Shown here: piece after piece, positions 24,013 through 36,470 of the stretch
Layout of the letters: each line of letters begins with the position of its first letter
Position numbering within the stretch: position 1 is the stretch's first letter
Source: Camarhynchus parvulus
Lineage: Eukaryota > Chordata > Aves > Passeriformes > Thraupidae
Direction of reading: 5' to 3'
NCBI RefSeq assembly: GCF_901933205.1
Contig: NC_044577.1
Span: 2,553,321 to 2,617,320 of the forward strand
DNA: 64,000 nucleotides
The notes under the pieces: generated by a model
Seen by the model: only the letters and a program-made list of their open reading frames with translations
Told to the model about the DNA's origin: nothing
Databases searched by the model: none
Made by a program: the position numbers and the translations under genes

Positions 24013-24465
24013 TGTGAAGGCTGACTTAGAACAGAGACTAGACAGAGTTAAAGAATAAAGCAGGGATTTATTAAAACGCCTCCATGGATCCACCTTGGGC
24101 AGCACAAGAGCTCAGCCCAGATGAACCAAAAGGGTCACAAAATGGACAACTGGCCATGAGGTCTCTCACTTTTATAAGTTCTGGTCCATTTGCATATTGG
24201 AGTTCATTGTCCGATTACAGCTTTAGCCCATGAATTCTTCTTGTCTTTCTCTCTTCATTCTGCCATAGTTTACACTTTTTGGGCCTGATATTTGGATCAT
24301 TTGTCCTTGGTCCCCAGCTAGGGAAGGAATTGTTTTGTCTCCCTGCTCTGTGAAGAGAGCTCACCATCCCTTAATACAAAGCTCAGAACTACACACTAAA
24401 GCAGCACAGAATCTGAAAAATAGAAAAGCTAAAACCTGAGGCATCGGGAGGGTGTGATTTTCACA
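24013..24465 (-). mobile_element. Solo endogenous retrovirus LTR, minus strand
   Basis: The element runs from TGTGAAGGCT to GATTTTCACA, giving TG...CA ends with a 6-base terminal inverted repeat (TGTGAA/TTCACA). Read on the minus strand it has a TATA box (TTATAAAAGTG, about 24167-24176) followed about 100 bases later by AATAAA (24067-24072), the expected U3-R-U5 order. Length is 453 bases. No gag, pol or env lies adjacent, so it is a solo LTR. A clear target-site duplication is not visible (flanks GCCC and CTCTG). Confidence 0.82.
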
Positions 24466-27400
24466 CTCTGCGGGTTGGGGAATAAGGATCTGCTCTCACC
24501 AGGCTGAACAACCCAGCAGCCAACACAGCCCTGAGCAGTGTTTCCCCTGAGCCAAAGCACTGCCACCAGGGCCTGGGGCACAGCAGGAACACACACCGTG
24601 CTGCTGGTGCTAATATTCACTGCTGGCTTAGGGCATCAGGCCATTCCTCCAGAGCAAAGAGGGTGTGAGGGGGAGCAGGAAGAAGCTGCAGCTGAGAACA
24701 GGTATTGGGATCTGCTGTGCAGCTCCCAGGACTTCTGCATTCAAGGCTCTCAGTCAGAGGTCAAGTCCACACCGACTCCTGGCAGCACAGACACCTCTGA
24801 GAGAGGACAGAGAGGTCACAACCTCTGCTCGAGTGGCTCAGTACATCTTCCAAGAGACCAGGGAGACAGCAGCAGGAGAACCAGCCCAAACGGACAGCTC
24901 AGCTGCCCCAAATGCTCTTGCATCCCACACTCAGAGGTGAGTCAGTGGCCTTTGGACCTCTGGGGCTGTGGAGGCTCTCCAGAACGCTTTCAATTGCCCA
25001 GACCCTTCTGGCTTCCCTGATCCCAAAGTCAGGCAGCAAAGCCAGCATTAGCATTTCATAGGGTGGCTTTAAAGCCAGGGTGAAGATGAAGAGATGCTGA
25101 TATGGATTGAGCTCCAAGTCAAACAAACTGTAAGAAACTAAACAGAGCAGAGGAGTCTTTTTGTTTTGCAAATCATGGCAATCACCAGCTCTCCCTTACC
25201 TGCTAAACACATCTCAAGCTTGTGGAAAAGTATTAGGGAATGATCTCATGATACCAGCTGATGCTGGAGTAATCTCCTCACCTCTTGGGCCAAGCTGCAA
25301 TCGGCTCTCTTGGGAGCAGAGTGTGCTTGGGGCCAGGAGCAGGAAGGAGAACTCACTCTTGCAGGAAGCTGACCCGGGCAGGATGGGCTGATAGCCACCT
25401 ATCAGCAAGCTTTCCATTGCTAGCAGCGTCTCAAATTTGCTTGGATTGCTGCTCTGCTCCCTCCGCACTATCCCAGACCTCCTCTGGAGCAACCTCTCAG
25501 TGCAGCCCTGCCAGGCACTGTCCCAGGGCAGCCCCCTCCCCAATCCCATGGCACTGTCCCAGGGACAGCCCCCTCCCCAGACCCACCCAAGCCCCTCTGG
25601 AGGGCTGCACACCCTGGAGCAGGGCTGGATCTGGCACTGGGAGGGAGGACCTCGCTCCCTGAGCTCCCTGTGGTCCCACCAAGGCCCACACAAATCACAC
25701 ACGGCGACAGGCAGCCACGTTTCACTCCTCCCAGCCTGACAATTCTTAGAGTGGATATGAAAAAACCCCAAACCTTCAGGAAAAAAGGCCCAGTGGACAT
25801 CTGTGCAAGCTCTGTCCAGATGTTTGTTAGAGCTGGCTGCTGGGCTGGGGTGTATTTGACATTTACATTTAACAAAATATCCAAAGAGCTGTGATTACAA
25901 AGGGCCTGGGGAGACACTAGAAATGGGAAGGAAGGAGTTTTTCCTGTATGCAGTGGATGGATTTGTCTGACATTTGGGCATAACATATCCTTCAGAGACT
26001 GGCAGCAAGGGAGAAGGGAGCTCGGGTTTAGCCCATCACTCACAGCATTACAATCAGATCACAGTTGGTCACAGAGAAAAGGAAAAAAAACAAACTAGTA
26101 CACACCTCCCAAACTAAACATTTTGTCATTTTGTAAAAATAGAAGCTAAGGCCAGGAAAGAACTCCAAATAGTTCCACTTCAGAGACAGCAGGAGAAAGA
26201 AAGAGGAGAGGTTAATCCAGAGAATGGAAAGAGATATTTTAATATCTACTTTTCAGCCTGGACTTAAGGTAAATAGTTCTCCTTGTGTCATATGAACAAG
26301 TTGACAAAGGCTGAAACAAAACCACAAACAAAACCCCAGGCATCAGCCTCAAAAAGCAGAAATCCTTGTGCTGCAGACCATGAGCTGCAGTCAGGCACTC
26401 CTGAGATCCCAGCTGCACCCAGAGGGGGCAGGGACATAGGGACAGACCTGATGGAAAGCTGATAAAGTCACATTTTTAAAAATAAACATCTGGACTGTCC
26501 AAGGCTGCCCAGCTACGTGGTCAGAGTGCACACAGGAGAAATGTCCAACAACAGCCCAGCCCAGCCAAGGGTCAGTCCCTAAGATACCCAGAGCAATCTG
26601 CAATCAGCAAGGCAGCTTTACCACTTCAGTACAGGAAACCAACAGATTCATTTTCCCATTTGGATTGATCAGATTTCTATTCAGTTTGGGTGTGGGGAAG
26701 CATTTTTAATGTGCTGTGATAAAGGACTAACGATGAGGCACTAAGAGATGCTGTGACACGTGGAATAGCTTTTCCATTCACTCAGCACTGGTCTTCTCTA
26801 GCCCAGGTTTGGTGAAGGGATGTGGCAGGGGGATTTATTCCTGCAAGTTTGCTTGTCTGTGCAGCACATCTCAGCCACTGCTACTCCCAGGTAACAGAAA
26901 TCCAATTCCAAGGACAAACCATGGCACCTGATTGGGGCCATATGCAGAGAGGACAGAGGCAAGAGCCCAGCATCCCAAGCTAAGCATTAAACTGTCTTTC
27001 CAGGAGGAGGACAGGCACTTCCAGGCAGGCTTGGCTTTTGTTTCCTCCCTGCTTGTCTACCAGGAGAATTTCCACCAAAGAAAAAGTTCTTTTTTATCTG
27101 AGGACATTTGAAGTGTCCTCTTTTAGCAGTTTGAAACATGCACATAAACTTTTCACCGTGAGCAGTGCATGGCCCCATCAACAAGATCGCAGTAATTAAT
27201 TAGACAAACCATTGATGTAGCCACCAAATCTGACCAAGCAGTTGTCAAAAGTTTCAGGCAGTGCACTGCAATTCCCAGCCCAGGATAACAGCGTGGCTCC
27301 TGGTGAGCAGGGCAGGCAGGGATCCAACCTTCCAGAGAAACAAGGCATCCTTTTGTGAACACAGCCCTCAGGGCTTCTCTTTGTCATCCAAGAGTAATTA

Positions 27401-27584
27401 TTTTGCATATCTCAGCCTGGGTGAGCTTGAGGATTGCATTTCATTACATCCCAGGCACAGGTGTTATACCAGACTTTAAGGAGGATTTTTGATCCTGAAG
27501 GGGACAAGGAAAACTGGATATTGAGAGACTGTTAATAAAAATGCACCACTAGAAAGAACATTGTAGATAAAACAAATATCACGC
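24466..27584. other. Non-coding sequence, GC-rich in its middle
   Basis: No gene is seen. The part from about 25270 to 25700 is GC-rich and holds a 36-base tandem duplication (separate entry). The open frames of 185 and 191 codons on the minus strand over this part result from high GC and the duplication and show no recognisable domain. Confidence 0.5.
25514..25585 (+). repeat. 36-bp tandem duplication
   Basis: The unit beginning GGCACTGTCCCAGGG occurs at 25514-25549 and again at 25550-25585 with a one-base insertion/substitution difference (GGGCAGCC versus GGGACAGCC). It is C-rich and a likely replication-slippage product. Confidence 0.85.
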
Positions 27585-27640
27585 CTTTAATTATTCATAG
27601 GCAGTAATTAATTCATGTTATTAACTAATTAATGACTCAC
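27585..27640. promoter_or_regulatory. Candidate regulatory element: TAATTA cluster with AP-1 site
   Basis: Three TAATTA homeodomain cores lie at 27588-27593, 27605-27610 and 27626-27631. A canonical AP-1 core TGACTCA follows at 27633-27639, two bases after the third. TAATTA is the preferred core of many homeodomain proteins and TGACTCA that of Fos/Jun dimers. The grouping in 52 bases of unique sequence is suggestive, but AT-rich DNA produces TAATTA by chance and no conservation data are available here. Confidence 0.3.
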
Positions 27641-27920
27641 TTCAAGGACAAGGGAAAATGGTCTGTTTATAGCTTAAAATTATGTTATTGCTGCTTAGAA
27701 AACAAAAACAAAACATCAGCTGAAGATCAAACAGCTCTGTCAAGTCCTGAATTTGGTTCCAGGAAATCCTGTGTTCTTCTCCCCAAGGAGCAGTGATTCA
27801 CAGTTGTGTCTTGCTAAAGAGACTGAAGCTGGGTGCTCTCGTTTGCTCCACTTTGACAAGTTTTTTTACATTTTTTTGGTCCAAATTTGCAGATCCCCAG
27901 AGCCAAAATAAGCTGCAGAG
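27641..27920. other. Unique non-coding sequence, no gene seen
   Basis: This is AT-leaning sequence between the TAATTA cluster and the possible LTR. I see nothing further in it. Confidence 0.5.
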
Positions 27921-28150
27921 TGTGAGACAATAATAAAAATTTGAGATTTATTACAAGGTTAGTAATATTTTAGCACTTTGGAGACCTGGTAGAGAGCCAA
28001 GACGGCCTTCTCTTTGCTCTTTGCCAAGTATTGTAAGAAACAGAACAAAACAATATGGTGCCTGCCCTAGAACACTCAGAGCCCAGCAAGCAGAGAGATG
28101 AAAAGTGCTCCAGGTCGTGGAAAAATTGTGACTTTCCCAGGAGACTGTGA
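27921..28150 (-). mobile_element. Possible LTR fragment, minus strand
   Basis: Read on the minus strand the left edge ends ATTATTGTCTCACA, 24 bases after an AATAAA signal (27947-27952), which resembles the R-U5 end of an avian LTR finishing in CA. I could not find a TATA box or the TG end, so the right boundary is a guess and the identification is weak. Confidence 0.33.
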
Positions 28151-31100
28151 CAGCTTCACAGAGCCCCACACATGGGCTTGGTGCAGCCAAGTTTTGGAGA
28201 AATGGAGGAAGATCTTGCAGACCTGCTGCACTTCTGTCTCCAGTAAAGACCTAAAAAAGTTTAGAAGTGTTTCAGCAGTGTCTCAGTGTGCCATGAATTG
28301 AAATGGTTGTGAGGAGCCACATGTTTGGGTGCAGAGGGAGCCCAAGTTCAGGCTGCTCCTTGGCTGGAGAAGCAACACCTCAAACAAAATGAGTGTGTCA
28401 ATTCCCAGGCAAGGGAGGGCTGAAAGGCCTGCTTGCTGCTACTCCAGAAGGGAGGTGTGGGGGTAGAATTCCCAGCTGTCCAAAGCTGTATGAGCTGGAA
28501 GAACTCTGCTGATCAGTTTGTGGGTGCTCAGGTTGTAAACCACAGTTCTGGCCCACTTTGGTTTTCTCCCAGTTTCTCACAGAAACCTTTCTGAGACAAG
28601 ACAGGAGATGCAGCTTCAGTCAATCTTGCTGCCAATCCTCCTTCTTTCTGTCAGGATGTGAATTTTGTCACCAAGCTAAGCACAACCAGATGGAGACAAC
28701 AGCCAAATAGGTCTACATAACATCACAAATCTCATCTAACACAGAAAAGATAAAAAATACAAAAAAACCTGCTGACAAGCCTTCCCAAACCTCTCTAAAC
28801 TCACCCACTCTCATTACCTCATTTGCACTAAGAGACAAATTGGTCTGTACTGAGCATCCTATAAGAAATACAACCCCTACCTTATTATCGTGTGATATCC
28901 AGGACCTAATTAGGGGAAAATTCGGGGAATGGAATTATAGCCCCAAAGAGCACATGTGAACACCTGCAACAGGGGTGTCAGTAGATATGCTAGTACCTGA
29001 CTTCCCAAAATGCTGTGGAAAGCATCACTTTCCTCTTTCCAGCTGAATTCATGGACTCATCACAATTCTAAGAGAACAAACCCACAACAGCCAAGGGGGC
29101 AAGCAACAGAATTAACAGCCTCCAGTCATTATTAGAAGAAAATACACGATGGATTTTTATTGGCAACACCAGTCTTTAAAGACATTGATTATTCAGCCTT
29201 ATCACACAACTGTGTATGACTAATTTGCATTTGTATTTTTCATTACTTCCTCTGCATCACTCTGGACACAGCTTTTCTGTCAAAATAAGAGAAAGCCCCT
29301 CAGCGGGTGGGGTGTCTCACTGGAGCAGGGCAGAGAGGCAGAATCCCCTCCTTTATCCTGCTGCCCACATTTCTTAAAATGGTAAGTGAAGTATTATTGT
29401 GCTTTTCTCATGTTTTCTAGATGTTTAAAAAAAAACCCCAAACCTCTAGCATTATTAATGTTTGGTGGGATTAAGAATCCTCTGTCTTCTCCCACCACTT
29501 ATCCACCCTGCTTCTTCCCAGCAGAGGTGCCTGAGGCCACCAAGTCAGCCCAGGAATTCCTGACCACCAAGGGGTTTGTTGTTCTGGAAACTGCAGTCAA
29601 TGACTAGAACAGACATGGAAGACCAGCCTGAAAAGAGATGATGGATGTGAGGACACTGGAAACACAACTCGGTTCTGAAAGTCTCTTCTCCTCTGAACAA
29701 ACCACGTTCCAAAGATGCTCAGAGCACTTTCCACATTAGCTTGCACTGAGAACACAGAAAAAAGGGGAAAAAGAATCTTCCAAAGGGAAAAAAATATCAG
29801 AGGGCTTGATTTGGCAACTCTTAGAACAGATTAGCCTTCATCTTGCAAACAAATCCCAAGTAAAAACATCAGTTCAACAGGAAAAAAAGCCACTCCAAAA
29901 TAGTATTGTTTAGGAAAAACAGCAGTTGAATGTTTTAAGTTGTATTGTTTTCCAGAAAGCTTTGAAATAGAAGTAGCTTTGAAACATTCACAATTCTCAC
30001 CCAAACTCTTTTCAAGTCCTTTACAAGGGTAATTAGGGAGAATAACATTCAGGTCTGTCTTGCACATGGCTAGATGTGTGCGCACTACAACACAACGTGG
30101 GCAGCTAGAGATATTGGAGGGTTTTTTTTCCAGGCATGATTTTTCTGTAGCCTTCCATCTGTTCCCAACAGGATTAGAGGAGACCAAACACTGCCTTCCA
30201 GAAGCTATACTCTTTTGGATGTAGTTTGATTAAAAACAAACAAACAAACAAACAAAAAAAACCCAAAAAACAAAAAAAAATTAAAAATTGGGAAATGGCT
30301 GTCAAGGGAAATAATGCCAGGGGTGGAGGGTGGAGAAGAAAGGAATTGCCAAGAGGGCTGCAGTTTCCAGAGAGCAGAGCATGAGTCAGCAGAGTAATTT
30401 TTTAAAAAATATATATATTGCAGAGCACAGTGATGCCCTGAAGACCACAACAGATAAAACCTCTTTACTGTGTGTGTTTTATCAATCAGGCAGCAAGATC
30501 TCATTACTTCCTGACAGAGGAACTCCCTGCAAAAACAGCTGGGATGCTTTTTAAAAATCCACAAAAAACCTCAACTCCACAACTTATTTATATTTTAAGA
30601 AGAGCTTGGGCAATATTTGCCCTTGAAGGGCTTGCCAGTATGAGCAACTTCTTGCACCTCCCTATATCTGATTTATCACCAAAATATAAAGAACTTGCTT
30701 TTCTCTCTCCCTGACCTCGCAGCTCAGTAGGAGTTCTCAAGGGCTCCTTTTATTTGCTCTTAAATCCTGCTGAAAACTTTCCCTTTTGGAAAACATTGCC
30801 ATGTACCAGTGGCTGGCTTTGGTTCCCACCTCTCACAGCAGCCAGCCCCTTTTACTGGTGTTTACTCCACTTCCTTGGCACTCACACCCCACTCCATGCC
30901 TATGGAGGAGCTGGGAAAGCTGCATCATCCCCAGGAGACTAAAAGAGGCACTCAGAGCTCCAAAAGTGGTGGGAACACCTCACTCTCACTACTCAGACGC
31001 TCTGGGGGGTCAGGTCCAGGTGCTCCAAGACCCCTTAGCCCAGCAAACACCTCTGACATCTCACACAACCTACCAAAAAGGCTTTTCTTTATTTTCCTTC

Positions 31101-31912
31101 TTAGAATAAAATTATAATTTCCAGTCCTTCATCCTTAGCAGCCTCATTGTACCACCCAAAAGTCCAAGTAGGGCATTGGCCACTTGGTTACCAACAATTC
31201 AATTTGAGATTAAAGACTGGCAGACCTCTGCAAGAAGGATGGCAGGAAAAGCAAAACACCTGCTTATCAACAGAAGGAAAACCAACACTGCAAAATGATG
31301 AGTACCTGCTATAAATGGAAGCTCCTAGAACATCTCAGTTATCCTCATGCTGTTGCTCATAGCTGTGCCACTGAGAACAGGAAGGATCCAGGGATTAGAG
31401 GGTGGCTCTCACCCCCTGGGAAGAGCTGCCTAAGTGCTGGTGGAGCAATTCCAGTTGGGGAATGCTGGTCCCAACACAGCTGAATCAACTCCCCAGTTAG
31501 CAGCCAGGGCAGGTGCCCTCAAACACATTCCTGCTCCCCCACAGCACCTCAGAAAGCATCTCAGGTGGGTTGTGTTTGGCCATTTACCTCCCCAGGACTG
31601 TCTCCAGCCCCTCCCTGCCTTCAGGGTTGGGTCAGGGCAATTACAGACGCATTGTCCATGGAGATGGATAATTTTGGGCAGTCAGAGCTGCTCCTTCACA
31701 TCACAGGGATAGTTAGAGCTCTTCAGATGCAACCAGATTTTCATCAAAGTGACCCCCAACTGTGACACTCTACAAAGGTGACCATGTCTAGTCTGTAATT
31801 TCTGTAATTTCTTCTGGAGCACCAAGAGAAGCTGCCACCCTACCCCTGCCAGGAGCCTTGGAGCTGCTTTGTCCCAGGTGTCACTCCTCAGTGTTGCCAA
31901 GAAAAGTGTTAT
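28151..31912. other. Non-coding sequence with octamer motif and A-rich run
   Basis: No gene is seen. A consensus POU/Oct octamer ATTTGCAT lies at 29223-29230 inside an AT-rich, repeat-free stretch (about 29160-29260). An AAAC-type A-rich run lies at 30231-30283. The 119-aa minus-strand frames over that run include low-complexity sequence and are not convincing genes. Confidence 0.5.
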
Positions 31913-32606
31913 TGTTAGAAACAATAGAACTTTTAAATAATTTTAGTTAATGGCTTTAATGAACTTGTAAAGTAATTGTTTTAATTAATAGTAACCAGTC
32001 TATATTAATTAAAAATAGTGTGTTAGTCTTAAATTACTCTTAGTCAGCATTTGGCAAAGTTGTCATAAGCTACTTTTGGAGATTGGGGAAAACTACTGAA
32101 ACTTTGAGTTTTGGTAAACTAACTCTGATGAGCTTCAATGAACAAAGCCTGGGAAAAGAGAGGTGCATAAATTCAACAATCCAATTGTTGAAATTGTATA
32201 CAAGGAGTCCAGAATTATGGACCACAAGGACATGGTGCAGAAACCAGAAGATAAAGAAAATACTAATAAAGATTCGCTAAATGTGTGCTGGAAAGTCCCT
32301 GCTGGAGGAAAAAATACTAAAAATAAGGGATAATTAGCATGAGCAGTGAAAAATCAATAATCAATAGAGGACAGAATACTAATTAATGAATGATGTAATT
32401 TTGAACCAATGAACATGAATTTCTTTATTTGCCAAAAATGTATAAATAAGTGGAAAAGTTTTGTATCAGTGTTTGTGTGGAGGCCAGAATTTTGTTGGCC
32501 GCACACACAAACCTTGGCCAAGAATAAAGTAATGCCTGACTCACTAACACCACAAAGTCAGTGTTAGATGGTTTTATTTATCCTGATTTCAGAGGATTGG
32601 GTGACA
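31913..32606 (+). mobile_element. Solo endogenous retrovirus LTR with short target-site duplication
   Basis: This 694-base element begins TGTTAGAAAC and ends GGGTGACA (TG...CA). A TATA box, TATAAATA, lies at 32441-32448 and AATAAA at 32523-32528, in the correct order for a plus-strand LTR with U3 longer than R-U5. The flanks carry the direct repeat TTAT (31909-31912 and 32607-32610), consistent with a 4-base or partly decayed target-site duplication. No retroviral genes adjoin it, so recombination between two LTRs has probably removed the provirus. Its AT-rich U3 contrasts with the flanks. Confidence 0.82.
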
Positions 32607-35600
32607 TTATTGTGAGTGATAACCCAGGCAGGCTTTAGGATAAAGGGCTTGTTTTCCTGTCCCATCTGCATGAACACATGGAATTCTCAGGCAACCATTT
32701 ATTCTGAGGCAGGAGCTGGAGCAGCTCACCCAGCCCGGGCTGTGCCTTGCACGTCTCAGAGGATTCCTCCCCACGTCTGTGAAACATCAGAGCTTTCTGT
32801 TCAAACACATGTGGGCTCCTGCTCAGCTCATCCTCTCTTCTCCCTCCTCTCTGAGTAGGGCCAAAGAATTTTCTGCTCTATTTCTCCTGACTGAAATGGG
32901 TTTTGACCCCAGTGCTTTCTGACCTGGGGCCCTGAAGGTGTGACTTCAGCACCCATTTGTGTGAAAGCAGGTTGTGGTGTCACAGTGAGGAGGTCCAGCC
33001 TTGACCCAAAAACCTAGAGGGATCAGTGGGAAGGCATTTGGGGGATGTTATTGGGCTGTGAGTGCCCAGTTCAGGGGTGAAAGCACTGGGCTCAAAAGAA
33101 TGCAGTAGAGTGGTTCTGCTCTTGCCATTTGGCTGCTGGGTCCTTCTGTATTTCATCATTCTGCTTCCTTAAGCATCTCCAGCATGGTACAGGACCCTCT
33201 GAAACCTTTGGTGGAGGGAGTTAAGAGTCATTAAATAAACCAGCTCAGAAATGGAACCTTCTCAAATGAGCTGTGCCACCAAAATCAGTCACCAAGTAGT
33301 TGTGAGCTCTGAAAGGATTGGGGAAAGTCGGGGTCAATTTGCAAACGGAGCAAACGGGAGGAAATCCGATGCATAAATAATCTGTCATGAACTCTTCACC
33401 CTCTGCTCTCCCTGCTGAAGCCTCCATGAGCTAATCAGCAGCTCTGCTCCTCAGTCAAGGCTGACAGTGTGTGTGCCTTCTGTGGTGTGATGTGATCGCC
33501 CCTAATTGATTTTGGCCACGGACTGGCTGTGCGTGCTGCATTGCTGGGAAGAGCAATAACTTGGACATGCAATCATCCTGGGCAGGGACCAAGACAAGTT
33601 GTTCTCCAACAATCACTGGATACCTTCCTCCCTGCAGCCTCAGTGCTCCAGCTTAGCTCATCCTTTGGGAGACCTTTCTCTGCTGCCTTGAAGCACCTGC
33701 TGGCTGGAAACGAGGCTTCCTGGTCATTTAGTCTTGGAGTTCAGGGCTTTGGATATTCGTGGTGAAATTTTGTATGAATTTTTCTTTGGAAAAGGTAAAA
33801 GGCTCTTTTTAAAGGACTAGAAAAATCTCTGTAAAATAGGGTTAGATGTGGCAGATTTTGGAAGTCTGTAAGGACACAGCTGAGATGCTGTGAACACTGA
33901 TGTGGGTGACACACTACAAAAATAGCTGGAATCCTTGCAGAAAGACAGTTCTCTCCTCTGGTACTGTTTCATCAGTATTCCCACCCCATTATAGCCTCAA
34001 ACCTCTCCTTCATCACCAAATACTCTACCGTGTGGCCAGATCTTCTTTCAAATCTACTGCTTGCCTTGTTGGACTTTCACAGTGAGATTGGTCACAAAAG
34101 ACATTTCACCCACTGCTCTACAAACCACCATCCTCAGCTCATGGCATATGTTCATCCATCACGAGATTTTAGGATCTCTCAGGAAGAGTTCCCCACTAGG
34201 CTCTCTGATGGGAGTTTAAACTGCTGGCCTGAGAACAAGGGTAGATAACCCTACCCAGCTTTTGTTTGGTAAAACAAAAGTACTGGCTGGGCCCAGATTG
34301 AAATGAACCCAAAACTCATTGACCAGAAAAGGTGATTCTAACAAAAATGTGGATTGATTTATAAACCAGTCCAGGTTCTACACCTGCTCTGGGGGAGTCT
34401 CATCCTGTAGCTGTGCCCTTAGCTTCTCACCACCTGCCTTTTAGCACAGGTTGCTTGCTGATTCCCAAAGGCATTTCCATGCAAAATGCCCCTTTGGCTT
34501 AAAGTGACTTCACTAACACACAAATGGCTTTGACTTAGAAGGAGCAAGACCAATTTGTGCTGGAAAAAGGGAGGATCATCTTTAGGAGATGCTGCCGTAG
34601 CAGGCCAAGCCAGTCAGGTCTTCATCTAGAAAAGAGATTTGAATGGACCCTGATGTCAGCTAAAAATATGGCAGAGGGTAGGAAGTATCATGGCAACAGG
34701 TCCTTTGGAGGTCAGATTGAAGGTCCACCATAGGTAGGAAGAGGGGAGCCTGCAGGGATCCCTCCTTCCCTGTCCTGCTCCTTGCAGCCACCTTGCAGCA
34801 GGTCAGGGACTGCCTGCAGCATGGATGAATGACTCTCCCCAAACCTGAATCCTCTTCCATTTTCAGTCTGTCTCTGACAAGGGGTTTTGGTGTTATCTCC
34901 TCCATGCTGTGTGTGACTGAAAGCCCTCTCTCATCTCCCCTCAGGGCAGTCATTCCTTTACTTGTTTTCCTCCTCCATAGCTTTCTGTAGCCTTCTTGAG
35001 GAAGATGAATAGGACTGCACACAGAGTCCCAACCCCAGGGATTTATTTAATCACACAGAGTTTTCTGTGCTGTTCACTATTTGTCTGTGATAAGTCCTGC
35101 CTTTTGGTCTCTGGTGAGCACTAAGCTGATGTTTGTACAGGCTGATCCACAGTAAATTCTCTGGAGCAGTGATAACTGGGTGTGCTTGTGCCTGGGCTCC
35201 CTTTCTGCTGTGTGCTTTACCTTGCACTTGACAAAACCCAATCTCATCTGCCATTTTCCCAAATATCCCCCAACACCAGGACATCTTTCTACATCTCTTT
35301 GCAGTCAGCTTTGGCTCTAGATAATCCTCCTGAATGTTTGGAAAACACTTCTCTGTAAAACCTAAATGTTTCCTCCTGTCCTTTGTTTGCTTATTATTAT
35401 ACATTTGTAATTGATGAAAAATCTTTCCCTCCTGGGGAGGGGGCTTGTTAAAGCCTACTGACTCTGTCAGCCTTAGCTCAGGGTTGTTTGACACTTCAAA
35501 TAGCTGTTATAGATTTGTGAAGTGTGATTTCTCCCTACAAATGCCAGACTAGCTTCTCCCCAGTCTATCAGTTTCAACCAAATGCCTACTAATTCCAACA

Positions 35601-36090
35601 TTCCTGCCAGCCTGTCTGACAGACAGATCAGGATTCCTGGTCTGTGGGTCCCAGGAGGTATTTTAGGAACTGCTGACATATTTACCACACTCCAAACTTC
35701 CAGCACACAGACTGGTTTAAGCAAGAGCCTTCACACCACAGAGGTGGAGCAGTAGTTTCCTATCTAAGCAACAGCAGAGCTTCTGGGAGAGCAGCAACTC
35801 TTTTAGCAAGTCATTGCTTTTGGTTTTCTTGGCTTGGTCTGGTCAAGGTCTCATGGGTTAATGAGCCATTAGACAGCAGGCAAGCTGGCTGCAGTCACAT
35901 CCCAAAATGGGGGTTTAAGCTATTGAGTTTTACTTCACAACAGAATTGGAAGAAGAAGACATATTTATTCCAGCTTTCTGACAGGCAATAAACAATCTGG
36001 TAGGACAATTCTGTTGCTCCAGTTGTAAATCACTGCCCTTGGCTCATGTGGTGCTCATATTCAGAGTAGCTGAAATTGCCCCAAAATATT
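32607..36090. other. Unique non-coding sequence, no gene seen
   Basis: There is no recognisable repeat. Open frames of up to 147 codons on the minus strand (around 35.1-35.5 kb) lack recognisable domains. A short CpG-containing stretch at about 33490-33540 includes CCTAATTGATTTTGG, but no motif cluster I would call. Confidence 0.5.
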
Positions 36091-36470
36091 ATGGAATCAC
36101 AGATGGGTTTGGGTTGGAAGGAACCTTAAAGCCCATCTTGTTCAACCCCCTGCCATGGCAGGGACACCTTCCACTATCCCAGGCTGCTCCAAGCCCTGTC
36201 CAGCTTGGCCTTGGACATCTCCAGGGATCCAGGGGCAGCCACAGCTTCCATGGACACCCTGTGCCAGTGCCTCAGCATCCTCACAGGGAAGAATTCCTCC
36301 CCAATATCCCATCCAGCCCTGCCCTCTGGCAGTGGGAAGGTGTTCCCCTTGTCCTGTTACTCCAGTCACTTCTCAAAAATCCCTCTACAGCTACTTTAGG
36401 CACTAGAAGGGCTCTAAGGTGTCCCCAGAGCCTTCTCTTCTCCAGGTGAACACCCTCAGCTCTCCAGCCA
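36091..36470 (-). mobile_element. CR1 LINE 3' fragment, about 380 bp
   Basis: One of the longer CR1 copies in the window. The plus strand reads ATGGAATCACAGATGGGTTT, GGAACCTTAAAGCCC, CCCTGCCATGGCAGGGACAC, GCTGCTCCAAGCCCTGTCC, then the more 5' CR1 landmarks CACAGGGAAGAATTCC, TTCCCCTTGTCCTGTTACTC and CCTTCTCTTCTCCAGGTGAA. All of this is 3' untranslated CR1 sequence, so the open frames across it are meaningless. The right edge is the 5' truncation point. Confidence 0.93.

Noticed and set aside
25214..26043. 185- and 191-codon minus-strand frames
   Set aside because: Open frames are expected in GC-rich, stop-poor DNA. The frames overlap each other and cover a tandem duplication, and I recognise no protein family.
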